This document shows, one piece after another, positions 11,023 to 23,100 of a stretch of DNA of 64,000 nucleotides (position 1 is its first letter; every line of letters starts with the position of its first letter). This stretch comes from Oscarella lobularis. Its lineage: Eukaryota > Porifera > Homoscleromorpha > Homosclerophorida > Oscarellidae. The notes under the pieces were generated by a model that did no database searches, was not told where the DNA came from, and saw nothing but the letters and a program-made list of their open reading frames with translations. Location: assembly GCF_947507565.1 (NCBI RefSeq), contig NC_089187.1, forward strand, positions 868,001 through 932,000, read 5' to 3'. A program made the translations under genes and the position numbers.

Positions 11023-14005
11023 CCTCCTTCCCAGCAGCGCACGATCACGTCGACGGCGTCGTTTTCATTCGTTATTTCGACGAGGCATTCGACCAAATGA
11101 CTTTGACCGGACGCCTCGAGTTTGAAGCCGTCTTTCCACAGAATCATGCGATATCCAGAAATAGCAGCACAGCGGCTTTGAAGAACAGGAAAAAGCGGCG
11201 GTGGTATAACGTCCGTCTTGGGGTGAGAAACTCGGTAGCGACGACCGCGGTAGACGACCATGTCGCCTTCTTTCTCCCACACCCCAACCGGTTTTGATTC
11301 TTTGATTAGGCACGGAACGTGATACGAATGGGGACCGTCTTTACCTTCAATTTGGCAAATAAGATAAAGATCGAGCATTACTTGAATTGCCTCGTCCGCA
11401 GTGAACGACACACGCGGAAGCTTTCGCTCCCGTTGCTTTTCTTGAAATAACTCGAGGGCTAATTTTACGTCGGCTCGATTCACTCGACCCGTGTTGTCGA
11501 CAACGGCGTGGATGTAGAATTCGTCGGGATCGGAAAGGATCGGCCCTAGAAGATCGGTTACCAAAACCGAAGGCTGCAGATAAATTTGGCCGAGATTACG
11601 AAAATACAGAATCTACGAAAACAGAAGCCTTGGCGTTAACCGAAGCGTACTCACATAGCTTACAGTTCCCGAGTCGTGCAGGTTTTGAGCCAATAACTCA
11701 ACTGGCAAGTCTTCGATGAGAGGTCGATCAAGCAGCGCTTCTATAGTGCGTCGAAACTCTTCCAAGTTCAGCAACTTTTCCTCTGTGGCAGAACTGCTTA
11801 AAATGAGTGATCTGCAATTCTCGCATACTTTGGGAACTGGATCCGCTTTCTATTGCAAAAAAGCCGTGCAGCAGTTATCAAGCGCAAAGACTAGTGCTAT
11901 ACCTGAATAAGCTCATTCCTGATCCTCTTCAGTTCGCAGCGAAACGAAACCATGGCCGGCGACTGTCTCTTCTTGCAGTCAACCTCGACAACGCCGGCTA
12001 AAGAGAAGATTCCACCAAATTCTTCAACAACATTTGTGACGTGAATTCGAAAAGCGCCTGAAGGTTTCATGTCATCGTCGCGATTGCCTCCCGTTCTCTT
12101 GTTGCCAACAACGACGATCGTGATGCCAGAGACGATTGATTTTCTCGCCGACTTCAAAAACGCGAGCCATCTCCTCAGTTCTGCTATCACTTCTTTCATT
12201 GCCCGCCTTTTGCCACTTTCGCCGACTATGTCAACGACGCACAAGAAAATGGTCAACGCAAAGCGAAAAAGAACAGCGTGCGCCACGCGGAACGGGTAGT
12301 GGCCACCAAAATCCCAGATAGACATCAGTCCTACCCCGTCTACTTGCTTGTTGTGAAAATCGACGCCGGCGGTTCGATCCAGCTCGTCTGATTGTCTGTC
12401 GTCTGACTGCGATGTGATGCCACACAGAGAATTCGTAAGGGTTGTTTTGCCAGCCATCGGTTCGCCGACGAGACACGTTTGAACGCATTCCGGTTGAACT
12501 CGTTCACTGTCAAGCCGGAATGATAACATTTGCGTCTAAACAGACACATTGCTTACATTTGCATCAAAAATCAAAAATACAAGAGCGTACATATTTGGAT
12601 TTCAGAAATATTTGCATTTCGCCTCCAGCTATCTCGTAAGTTTTCATTTTATCCTGATTCAATATATGCGAAGTCGCTTTCAAAGTTTCATGTCAGCTTA
12701 CATTATTTTCAGTCTCGAGTGATAGATCGATATTCAGCAAATATTGAAGAACAGATATCCTTACTGACCATAAAATAGATATCGAATGGCGACTATAAAT
12801 ACCATATAGATGCAGCAACGAGTTTCCTTTCTGAAGCATTTCAATTACCAAAATGCGCTTAATTTGTAAAGCCAATCTACCTTATCGACAACATGGCAAT
12901 TAGCACCATGCTGCACAAACCACTGCATATTTTCCAAGCTTGAGCAGCACATGATTGGTGTATGCCCCTCCTAAAACTTTCATCAGCAAATAGAAAAAAG
13001 ATGCGTGCGACGCATCACATCATCTTTTCCTCCAGATTCGCCTTATGACGCAAAAGATGATTAAGTGACAATGCAGAGCCATACCAAGCAGCCCAGTGAA
13101 AAACACAGGGCATTCCAGCAATAAGAAGTCCTTTTGCAACAAAGGAATCAAACACTTTTCTGCTTCTAAAATTTTCAACCGCCTGCAACAAGAAGATCAT
13201 ACAGAGTAAACAAAAAAATTCTGGAGTACATTTCGCGAAAGACCCCTCAATCCAGAAAATTTGACTTTGAGCTCGGCAATGGCTTTTGCAACACCCAGTT
13301 CTTCATTCTCAATCACTTGCCGCAACAAAGCGCTTCCAGTCTAAAACGGCTCTTCATGAAACGAACTTGTGCTTTTACTACTAAACGATACTTTGATATT
13401 AATTCTCTGTTGGGCACCCAATTCTAATAACTTTTTTGCAAATTTGAAATTGTTTGAACAACAAGCCAAAGACAAGGGTGTCCATCTGGTCTACACACAA
13501 GCCAGGATAAGATAGAGACGCCACACACGGAAAATCCTACCCATCGCCTTTCGTTCACAGCCTCATCTATCTCTGCGGGAGGTTTTGTTAGCCAGGCAAG
13601 GAGATCAATTCGATCACTCTCTCCTTTCTGATTTGATTCAGCCAAGGCGTGAAACACGTTATCTTTGGCACTCTACAAATATTTCAGAATAGAAGTTGAA
13701 TTCAACTGCTCACAATTGCTTTTGAAAGCTGAAATCCTCTATCACATAGCCACTTAACAACGTCCATTTGTACCCCCGCAACAGCCCAGTGAAATGCTGT
13801 TTCTCTATCCTAAAAAAAACCAGAGGACTTGAACTCTTGCATTTGCACATTTTCGTTATTTTGTGATAAACCTTCGTTTCATAGTTTGGATTGAACTGTT
13901 TTCTTTCCTCGTTTTTCATTATTTTAGAGCAAAGTTTAACCATTTGTAGTCCACCAAAACAAGCGTAGAAAAACAGAGGAGCCTATAATGCAAACCACAG
14001 TGTCA

Positions 14006-14041
14006 ATAATTAATTAATTAATTAATTAATTAATTAATTAC
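14006..14041. repeat. TTAA microsatellite in a gene B copy 1 intron
   Basis: A (TTAA)n tract. In copy 2 the same place (18,473-18,504) holds (AAAT)n followed by (TTAA)n, so the motif has changed between otherwise nearly identical copies. Confidence 0.85.
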
Positions 14042-14700
14042 ACAATCATAACGTAATCCTCTTCTCTCATCCAGTTCATCTCCATTCGTTTCCGAAATTA
14101 ATCTTTCCGCTATTTGAATGCGCCCATTCGCAAATGCCAATTTTAAAGCTGTCTCTTCCATCTGAACAGAACAATCATCTCTCAAAGCTGCGCAACACAC
14201 CAATGACATGACAATGTATTACCGGTTTCACAAGTGAAAGCACTGCTCCGTTTTTCAGAAGAAATTCTACGGCAGATTCATCACCAACAACACAAGCCAG
14301 CATCAGAGGTGTAAGGTCCCACTAATTCACTATTTCGAGCAGTTGCGCAAAAAAAGACTCACAGCAATCTTACCCTCCTCCGCCCAAAATAGTAATGTGA
14401 TGTGTTCTTCTTAATGGTGCAATTCTGATCATTGATGATTGTCACCCTTCGTCTGATCAATTCCTTCAAAATATCAATTTCTCTTTTCAACACTGCAACA
14501 TGTATCAACGTCCACCGGCGCCCCTACAAATCCCATTCGTAAAACAGTACGCAAAATCTCATTCCTAACCCTAATCCAATCTGCTCCACAAATCAATTCT
14601 TTGTCTTCGTACACTCGACTCAAATCGACTTCTCCGCGTGAAAGACTCTCTTTCACATTCCGCAAAGCTCCGTTTTCCACGAATCGATAAAGGCGCTCTG

Positions 14701-14723
14701 CTTCTTCTTCTTCTTCTTCTTCT
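14701..14723 (-). repeat. Trinucleotide repeat encoding poly-Glu
   Basis: A (TTC)n tract, read as GAA on the minus strand, encodes a glutamate run at the start of exon 2 of gene B copy 1. Copy 2 has a shorter run at 19,145-19,160. The tract is coding, in frame, and variable between paralogues. Confidence 0.8.
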
Positions 14724-14845
14724 GCGCTAAGAAACGATCGAAAACATCTTTCTCGAGAATCGGCCGAAGAACCCTGTACTTACTCCCATTCTTTGTCAAA
14801 AGAGAGTCGGTTCAACCCTCCCGAAGCTTCGTCGGTGCCTGTCAT

Positions 14846-15133
14846 GCCGCTCGCAAAGCTAAACTGTGTTGGTTGGTTGCGAGCCCGTAGGCACGCCTTC
14901 CAGGCTTCTACTGTATGCACGAGCGCACGTAGGTATGTGGAAGATAGCCCGGATGTTGATCAGATCGAGGCCATCGATGGATCATAGATCATAGATCTAT
15001 CATGTTTGCGCGGCTTGTAGTGTACTATTGTATCTATGCCTCTACGGAGATCCTTAGGTTCGAGTGCGAAGACGTCACCTTTTTGTACTTCTCTTGGATG
15101 ACTCTCCTGCTTATAGACTACTCCGTACAGGCA
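14846..15133. other. 5' flank of gene B copy 1 and start of a death-domain exon fragment
   Basis: The sequence from about 14,950 is shared with about 19,530-19,800. At about 15,068-15,133 it matches the 3' end of gene B (CTTTTTGTACTTCTCTTGGA), a minus-strand remnant of the last coding exon. The remnant is interrupted at 15,134 by a DNA element and resumes at 16,030. Confidence 0.6.
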
Positions 15134-16029
15134 CAGGCCCGGCGGAGTAAATTTTGGGTTAGTAGGGCCACATGTGACATTGAGAAGGGGGTCTGGGGAC
15201 TCCGCCCCCAGAAAAATTTTTAAGAAGTGCGGTCCTCTAGATGTAGGTACAGCTTCACTAAATACACTGTGCATCTTTGTTCATAAAAATGTTCTGCTGC
15301 TCTCAAAGTAGTTATCGAGGCTCCCAGATCCCTATCTGAATCGGTCACTGCCCTTTCTGTAACGTCGTCGTCTCTTCGGTTCTCGATCGTCGTCGCTCGC
15401 TCGCTGATTCGCTTCGCCCGCTCTGCTCACTCTCGAGTTCGTCAACGATTTTTATTGAACTTCACTGCTCGCACACACTCGACTAGACCACTGACTCGAC
15501 TGCTCGCACACGCACAGACTCCCCCTATTAGCACGCATACACAGCCAATCATCGGCCGCCTCCACTTAACTAATTAAAACATAAATGTCCCGGAGTGCCC
15601 TTCACTACATTTCTACCAAAATTTTTTCAAAGCGTCTAACTAACTAGGTAGTTTTTTCCACATGCGCATTAGTTCAACAGCTGAAAGAATTTTCACAGAT
15701 TACGTTTGTACATAGAGTGGACAATACGTACCTAAGACTAACTATGAACAGAAGCAAGATAGCAAGATAGACTCTGAGCAGGCTTTAGGAAAATACTTAA
15801 CTCGTGCACTTTTAGAAGGGACTGAAATGCTACGCAGTTTCGATGCTGCACTACTAGACTGTACAACAGGCATGGCCAGGGCTGTTGAGTTGACTGATCT
15901 AAATTCTACGAGTAGGGGAGAGGCTCGTGTTTTGTCATTACTAGAGCCTCAAGATATACAAGGTCAGTGCATTTGGCGATTCATTGGTCGGGCCATGGCC
16001 CGACCCAACTAGCCACTCCGCCGGGCCTG
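15134..16029. mobile_element. Non-autonomous DNA transposon, 896 bp
   Basis: The ends are a perfect 15 bp inverted repeat: CAGGCCCGGCGGAGT at 15,134 and ACTCCGCCGGGCCTG ending at 16,029. Both sides carry CAGGCA (15,128-15,133 and 16,030-16,035). Uninterrupted relatives read straight through this site (for example near 47,500), which supports a target-site duplication of about 6 bp. No transposase is visible and the longest internal frames are about 60 codons. The superfamily is not assigned. Confidence 0.75.
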
Positions 16030-16170
16030 CAGGCAAGCAACACCTTTTTACCAGAGGCTGCTACTTCTTCGTCGTCCATTTCTCCACCACAAGGCTCGCT
16101 TAGATCCTTAGATCTTCCCATTTCGAGCTCGCTCCTGACCAAATCGTCGCAATAAGATCTTTATTTTGAT
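16030..16170 (-). pseudogene. Gene B death-domain exon fragment (a)
   Basis: This is the continuation of the remnant that starts at 15,068. It aligns with the gene B last exon but has lost the frame; an indel removes much of the middle. The fragment keeps a trace of GASSKWE near its 5' end. Fragments (b) at 19.6-20.0 kb and (c) at 47.5-47.8 kb belong to the same sub-family. Confidence 0.65.
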
Positions 16171-16525
16171 CAAAAAATAATTTTTGATTGATCGCTTTCT
16201 ATAATGGGCATATAGGGGGCATAATGCCGGGCATAATAGAAGATCGCTCTAAAACGAGCACGTGATCGAATTGCGCTTGCTCGATCTACTGTAGTTCTCC
16301 GCAAAGTTTCCCCCCAGAAAGTCCTTGCCTCTACTGTACGTACAGCTAGCCGTCTTCCTCTCGCGCATGCAGCAATTGCTGCAACGCCGGGTACACCGTT
16401 TCTAATCTGGATCGTCTCATCTTCGCGAGGACAGTCGACGAATTTCGTCGTCTCGCTCACGAAGCGAGCATCGACGTCAAAAAGAACGGCGCGACACTTC
16501 TACACAAGTTCTGCTTCAAGTTCTG
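16170..16525 (+). pseudogene. Duplicated upstream region and first-exon piece of the ankyrin-kinase gene
   Basis: The stretch matches about 19,975-20,308, which leads into the intact ankyrin-coiled-coil-kinase gene. It includes the coding part equivalent to VDEFRRLAREANIDVKK and LLHKFC. At about 16,525 it ends abruptly and is joined to gene B Roc sequence on the other strand. It is therefore a truncated 5' copy at a recombination junction. Confidence 0.7.
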
Positions 16526-19301
16526 TTTCATGTCATCGTCGCGATTGCCTCCCGTTCTCTTGTTGCCAACAACGACGATCGTGATGCCAGAGACGATTGA
16601 TTTTCTCGCCGACTTCAAAAACGCGAGCCATCTCCTCAGTTCTGCTATCACTTCTTTCATTGCCCGCCTTTTGCCATTTTCGCCGACTATGTCGACGACG
16701 CACAAGAAAATGGTCAACGCAAAGCAAAAAAGAACAGCGTGCGCCACGCGGAACGGGTAGTGGCCACCAAAATCCCAGATAGACATCAGTCCTACCCCGT
16801 CTACTTGCTTGTTGTGAACATCGACGCCGGCCGTTCGATCCAGCTCGTCTGATTGTCTGTCGTCTGACTGCGATGTGATGCCACACAGAGAATTCGTAAG
16901 GGTTGTTTTGCCAGCCATCGGTTCGCCGACGAGACACGTTTGAACGCATTCCGGTTGAACTCGTTCACTGTCAAGCCGGAATGATAACATTTGCGTCTAA
17001 ACAGACACATTGCTTACATTTGCATCAAAAATCAAAAATAGAAGAGCGTACATATTTGGCTTTCAGAAATATTTGCATTTCGCCTTCAGCTATCTCGTGA
17101 GGTTTCATTTTATCCTGATTCAATATATGCGAAGTCGCTTTCAAAGTTTCATGTCAGCTTACATTATTTTCAGTCTCAAGTGATAGATCGATATTCAGCA
17201 AATACTGAAGAACAGATATCCTTACTGACCATAAAATAGATATCGAATGGCAACTATAAATATGCGTTCCATATAGATGCAGCAACGAGTTTCCTTTCTG
17301 AAGCATTTCAATTACCAAAATGCGCTTAATTTGTGAGGCCAATCTACCTTATCGACAACATGGTAATTAGCACCATGCTGCACAAACCACTGCATATTTT
17401 CCAAGCTTGAGCAGCACATGATTGGTGTATACCCCTCCTAAAACTTTCATCAGCAAATAGAAAAAAGATGCGTGCGACGCATCACATCATCTTTTTCCTC
17501 CAGATTCGCCTTATGACGCAAAAGATGATTAAGTGACAATGCAGAGCCATACCAGGCAGCCCAGTGAAAAACACAGGGCATTCCAGCAATAAGAAGTCCT
17601 TTTGCAACAAAGGAATCAAACACTTTTCTGTTTCTAAAATTTGCAACCGCCTGCAACAAGAAGATCATACAGAGTAAAGAAAAAAATTCTGGAGTACATT
17701 TCGCGAAAGACCCCTCAATCCAGAAAATTTGACTTTGAGCTCGGCAATGGCTTTTGCAACACCCAGTTCTTCATTCTCAATCACTTGCCGCAACAAAGCG
17801 CTTCCAGTCTAAAACGGCTCTTCATGAAACGAACTTGTGCTTTTACTACTAAACGATACTTTGATATTAATTCTCTGTTGGGCACCCAATTCTAATAACT
17901 TTTTTGCAAATTTGAAATTGTTTGAACAACAAGCCAAAGACAAGGGTGCCCATCTGGTCTACACACAAGCCAGGATAAGATAGAGACGCCACACACGGAA
18001 AATCCTACCCATCGCCTTTCGTTCACAGCCTCGTCTATCTCTGCGGGAGGTTTTGCTAGCCAGACAAGAAGATAAATTCGATCACTCTCTCCTTTCTGAT
18101 TTGATTCAGCTAAGGCGTGAAACACGTTCTTTTTGGCACTCTACAAACATTTTAGAATAGAAGTTGAATTCAACTGCTCACATTTGCTTTTGAAAGCTGA
18201 AATCCTCTATCACATAGCCACTTAACAACGTCCATTTGTACCCCCGCAACAGCCCAGTGAAATGCTGTTTCTCTATCCTAAAAGAAAACAGAGGACTTGA
18301 ACTCTTGCATGTGCAGGTTCTCGTTATTTTGTGATAAACCTTCGTTTCATAGTCTGGATTGAACTGTTTTCTTTCCTCGTTTTTCATTATTTTAGAGCAA
18401 AGTTTAACCATTTGTAGTCCACCAAAACAAGCGTAGAAAAACAGAGGAGCCTATAATGCAAACCCCGGTGTCAATAAATAAATAAATAAATAATTAATTA
18501 ATTACACAATCATAACGTAATCCTCTTCTCTCATCCAGTTCATCTCCATTCGTTTCTGAAATTACTCTTTCCGCTATTTGAATGCGCTCATTCGCAAACG
18601 CCAATTTTAAAGCTGTCTCTTCTATTTGAACAGAACAATCATCTCTCAAAGTGACATGACAATGTATTACCGGTTTCACAAGTGAAGGCACTGCTCCGTT
18701 TTTCAGAAGAAATTCTAAGGCAGATTCATCACCAACAATACAAGCCAGCATCAGAGGTGTAAGGTCCCACTAATTCACTATTTCAAGCAGTTGTGCAAGA
18801 AAGACTTGAAGCAATCTCACCTTCACCCCCCCAAAATAACAATGTGATGTGCTGTTCTTAATAAAGCAATTCCGATCATTGATTGTCAGCTCTCGTCTGA
18901 TCAATTCCTTCAAAATATCAATTTCTCTTTTCAACACTGCAACATGTATCAACGTCCACCGGCGCCCCTACAAATCCCATTCGTAAAACAGTATGCAAAA
19001 TCTCAATCCTAACCCTAATCCAATCTTCTCCACAAATCAATTCTTTGTCTTCGTACACTCGACTCAAATCGACTTCTCCGCGTGAAAGACTCTCTTTCAC
19101 ATTCCGCAAATCTCCGTTTTCCACGAATCGATAAAGGCGCTCTGCTTCTTCTTCTTCTTCTGCGCTAAGAAACGATCGAAAACAGATACCGGTACTGTAG
19201 TTTCGTTCTCGAGAATCGGCCGAAGAACCCTGTACTTACTCCCATTCTTTGTCAAAAGAGAGTCGGCTCAACTCTCCCGAAGCTTCGTCGTTGCCTGTCA
19301 T
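16526..19301 (-). pseudogene. Gene B copy 2: ankyrin-Roc part only, 3' truncated
   Basis: The start is ATG at 19301, with the same donor and poly-Glu exon as copy 1. Ankyrin exons and the Roc exon (about 16,990-16,530) are nearly identical to copy 1, including GEPMAGKTT, DFGGH and GNKRT. After the codons for GNRDDDMK the gene stops matching: the COR and death domains are missing and the frame runs about 15 codons into the reversed kinase-gene copy. The product, if made, would be an ankyrin-Roc protein without the dimerising COR or the DD. The breakpoint lies inside the exon, so deletion or unequal exchange is more likely than exon loss by splicing. Confidence 0.8.
18473..18504. repeat. AAAT/TTAA microsatellite in a gene B copy 2 intron
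   Basis: Compound tract of (AAAT)n and (TTAA)n at the position of the (TTAA)n tract in copy 1. Confidence 0.85.
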
Positions 19302-19323
19302 GCTCCTTGGTTGCGAGCCCGTA

Positions 19324-19353
19324 GGCAGGGATATATTATATCATATCCCTGCC
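19324..19353. mobile_element. Tiny hairpin insertion (30 bp)
   Basis: Arms GGCAGGGATAT and ATATCCCTGCC flank an 8-base loop. Copy 1 lacks it near 14,890, and GTAG occurs on both sides (19,321-19,324 and 19,354-19,357). It is either a very small palindromic element or a remnant of a larger one. Confidence 0.5.
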
Positions 19354-19423
19354 GTAGGCACGCCTTCCAGGCTTCTATTCACGTATGTGGACGATAGCCC
19401 GGATGTTGATCCGTGTCATCAGA

Positions 19424-19503
19424 TAGCCTCGCGTAGCCAGGCCCTTCTCCCCTCCCGTGTTTATACGGGAGATCAGGGAGAAGGGCCTGGCTACGCGAGG
19501 CTA
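19424..19503. mobile_element. MITE-2, 80 bp, near-perfect palindrome with 9 bp TSD
   Basis: The ends are TAGCCTCGCGTAGCCAGGCC and its exact complement, continuing inward through CTTCTCCC. The 9 bp repeat GTCATCAGA lies on both sides (19,415-19,423 and 19,504-19,512). This is the cleanest member of the family that includes MITE-1. Confidence 0.9.
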
Positions 19504-19599
19504 GTCATCAGAGGAGCCTGAGAGAGCCTGAGAGGCCAACGATGGATCATACAGTAGATCATAGATCTATCATATGCACGGCTTGTATATTGTATCTAT

Positions 19600-20050
19600 G
19601 CCTACCTATACGGAGATCCTTATAGGTTCGAGTGCGAAGACGTCACTGCACCTTTTAGTAGCCTGTGACCTGACCTGTGACCAGACCTTCTCCCTTGATC
19701 CCGTTACACGGGATAAAGGAAGAAGGTCTGGTCGCAGGATAACCTTTTTGTACTTCTCTTGGATGACTCACTTGCTTAAAGACTACTCCGTACAGGAAAG
19801 CAACACCTTTTTTACCAGAGGCTGCTACGTTTCCGTCGTCCATTTGTCCACCACAAGGCTCACTTCAAAGTTTGTTGCAATTCTCTCGCGGTATTTCCGT
19901 CATTGCTTCCGCCGACAACAGGAAATGGCAGATCTAGCTCTTCCCATTTCGAGCTCGCTCCTGACCAAATCGTCGCAATAAGATCTTTATTTTGATCGGA
20001 AATAATTTTTTGATTGATCGCTCTAAAACGAGCACGTGATCGAATTGCGC
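19600..20050 (-). pseudogene. Gene B death-domain exon fragment (b)
   Basis: On the minus strand DLIATIWSGASSKWEELDLP is recognisable and corresponds to DVIAAICSGASSKWEEICCF in gene B. The rest is out of frame, and MITE-3 interrupts the 3' end. It lies head-to-head with the ankyrin-kinase gene, so its DNA may now serve as promoter or 5' UTR of that gene; that is inference. Confidence 0.6.
19659..19741. mobile_element. MITE-3, 83 bp, related to MITE-1 and MITE-2
   Basis: The ends are TAGCCTG on the left and CAGGATA on the right, with inner arms CCAGACCTTCTCCC and GAAGAAGGTCTGG. The flanks ACCTTTTAG and ACCTTTTTG form a 9 bp duplication with one mismatch. Related fragment (a) reads through the site uninterrupted near 15,070. 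Confidence 0.75.
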
Positions 20051-20165
20051 TTGCTCGATCTACTAAAGTACGTTTAGTAGTGCTCCGCAAAAGGTCGTTT
20101 TTCCCCCCAGAAAGTCCTTGCCTCTACTGTACGTACAGCTAGCCGTCTTCTTCCCGCGCACGCAG

Positions 20166-23100
20166 CAATTGCTGCAACGCCGGGCACACCGTTTCTAATC
20201 TGGATCGTCTCATCTCCGCGAGGACAGTCGACGAATTTCGTCGTCTCGCTCGCGAAGCGAACATCGACGTCAAAAAGAGCGGTGTGACACTTCTACACAA
20301 GTTCTGCTTGCTGGGTCGCGTCGATCTCGTGGAATATCTTCTCGGAAGAGTGGGCGTGCCCATAACGCAGAATCTCGACACGCGACAAACGCCGCTTCAC
20401 TGCACGCTCGACTGTTCGAACGACGCCGATCAAGATCAAAAACGATGCCATATACTTCGACTGCTTTTGAATTCGATTCGCGGAGGAGTGAGTCGCTCGG
20501 ATATCAACGCTCGAGATATCAATGGATGGACTCCATTGATAATGGCCTGTCGAGCGGGATTGGTCGAATGCGCGCGATATTTACTCCAAAGCGGTGCTAA
20601 TGTGGATATACGGAATAAGGAGGGGTTTGGAGCCATTCACGCCGCTGTCGGACATCCGAATGTTATTGCTGAATTGATTCCGTATTATGACAATGTCAAC
20701 GTGGCGACTTTTCATCACGAAACGCCGCTTTTGCTTGCGGTTAAACAGGGCGACTTTAATACCGCTAAGCATTTGGTTCACTCTGGAGCGAACGTCAATA
20801 AAGAAGATGTGTTTGGTATATAGGATTAATAAATATTTGACATTTTTAAATATTTGGTTACTTTAGGTGTTTTTCCGCTGCTTGCTGCCGCTCGGTTGAG
20901 AGATACGAATATTCTTCAAATTTTGATTGATAGTCGCGCGAATATTGATGCCCAAGAGCCGAAAGAGGGGCAAACGGCTTTGCACGAAATAGCCAAAGTC
21001 GGCTCCATTGCCCCGGCTCTGGTTCTCATCAAGGGAGGAGCGAGACACGATACGAAGAACGAGGAAGGAAAGACGGCCTATGAGTGTGCCTTAGCTCACT
21101 CCGTAGAACTAGCAAAAGCAATGCGAGGTAATATATAATCTATATAATATGTGTATTGATTTTATTGTTTTTTAGCTGCGTTTCAAGAACGTGGGATATT
21201 CTTGCCTAGTGAAGATACTCTAAAATGTACTATAAAGTAAATGAGATTTAATTAATTTATTGAGTATTTTTATATGTAGCTGTGAAGGAGGCATTTGTTC
21301 TCTGCGCATCCGGTTCGCCGGATCAACTTGTTGCTCATCTAAAGGAGAACAATGTTGGTGTCAATGTCGATTTGAAAAGAAGAACGCTAGTGCATTGTGC
21401 AGTCGAAAACTTCCGGGTATGATTAGTAATATTTATTATATATAAATAAGAATTTATATTCTTGTAGCTTGACGTTCTTCACGTTCTTTCTCAGTTGGGC
21501 GCCGACATAGGCGCAATCAACGACGTGAGAAACACGTCCCTTCACTTGGCCTGTCGCGCGTCGCAGGACCACGAGAAGTCCTTTAGAATTCTACAGTATC
21601 TTCTTACGCACAAAATACCGATTAATTCGCAAAACGAAGCGGGCGAAACGCCGCTTTTTTTAGCCGCAAAGTAAGAGAAAACCGCGAGCGTTTTTACACT
21701 CGAAAGAACGTCTATTAAATAATAGCGACGGCTTGGCTCGTCACGTGGATTTATTGCTACGTTCAGGAGCTTCTCCTGATATAAGGAATTGTAAAGGAGG
21801 TCTTCCTCTTCACGCGTCCTGCACTGGTCCAACTTGTTCAGTCGAAGTAAATCTAATACTGCAGTAGGAATATATAGGTGATTAATTATTTAATTAATTT
21901 TTTAAGTGTGCTGAACTGGTGCTATGGTCTAGTCCGAGAAGTGTGAATCGTATGAATGATAAGGGGTGGACTGCTCTCATGTGTGCAGTCAAATCCAATG
22001 CTGTAGACATTGCTAGGTTACTTGTAGCTAAAAAGGCCGATGTCAACGTTCAACCAGTAAATAATTAAACCCGGACGTTGAGAAATGATTTAGTTTTCGT
22101 AGAAATCGGGGCGAGAGGATACGGCTCTGTTTTTGGCTGCCGAAGCAAAATCGTACGACTTGTGCCAACTTTTGGTAGAACACGGTGCCAAAATTAATGT
22201 CACGGTTGGACGACGAAAATTCAGTCCCTTCCACTGCGTGGCAATGAGTTCTGATCAAGATCCAGTCTCAAAAGACATTTGCCGACTCTTTGCGAGTACA
22301 GAGACAATAATAAATATGACGTCATTTTATTTATTTAACAATATTAGGACACGGCGGCGACTTGAAGAAAAAGGATCTCCACGGTAATTCCGTTCTAAGT
22401 TTAGTCGAAAAAGCGCTCAGAGAAAAACTAAAAGGTAACAAATTATTTGAAATAGGCGTTTTCTTTCGTTCATTGAAGAATTTTAGTTTGTGCTGAAGAA
22501 GGTCCACTTCCAAAAGAGCGCGGCGCAACTCGGAGTCCAGCAACGAGTGAAACTGAGGCGATTTTGCCTCACGATTACGACGACCCGCTTTCGATTCAAA
22601 ACAAGAGAATTTCTTTTGGAAGAACGACTTCAGATCCAAGCAATAGCAGAGCATTTGAACAACTCAGTCCTTCTTCGGCTTTTTACGTGACGGCGGCGGC
22701 GGATGGTCGACGAGATTCGACTGACGGTGGCGGCGCAAATTCCGCGGAGGAAAGTTTAAAGGATTTTGTAATTGACGTTGGAGAATATAGCCAAGTGTAT
22801 CCTACAGCTCAACAGCTGCAGATCCATCCAGAGAATGCAGAGAAATCTCATCTAGTAAATGAAAGGATGGATCGCATTGCTCTATCCGACCCCACTGAAA
22901 CCGAATCACGCTCTCCTAAAGCGTTATTACCACGCAGTCAATTTTACAAACGTCCCAACGATTTATATCATCTTTCGGCGGTCGAGATTCCCAAGCAAAA
23001 GCCTTTATCTCGCTTGGAAAAGTTGAAGAATGATAATTGTCTGCTTGAGAAATGTTGCGCGGAATTGCAGGATCAACTGCAGAAAGTTCAGGCCGACAAA

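Larger units (their letters stand above)
10379..14845 (-). pseudogene. Gene B copy 1: ankyrin-Roc-COR-death-domain, interrupted by a MITE
   Basis: The start is ATG at 14845 (MTGTDEASGG), with a donor GGA/GTAAGTAC. A poly-Glu exon follows (EEEEEEAERLYRFVENGAL), then ankyrin-type exons down to about 12,700. The Roc exon (about 12,530-11,900) has P-loop GEPMAGKTT, a switch-II motif DFGGH instead of DxxGQ, and GNKRT at the G4 position. A linker exon (about 11,870-11,655, KLLNLEEFRRTIEALL) leads to the COR exon (about 11,605 down), containing LGQIYLQPSVLVTDLLGPIL. A C-terminal death domain carries GASSKWEEICCFLLSAEAVTE. A 90 bp MITE at 10,933-11,022 splits the COR exon and gives a TGA at 10,995. 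Near 10,412 two extra bases relative to copy 3 change the last residues. Either lesion alone would alter the product. Removal of the MITE as an intron is possible but unproven. Confidence 0.75.

Noticed and set aside
12069-12321. Plus-strand frames opposite the gene B Roc exon (also at 16,530 and 38,631)
   Set aside because: They mirror the Roc exon and recur only because that exon is duplicated.
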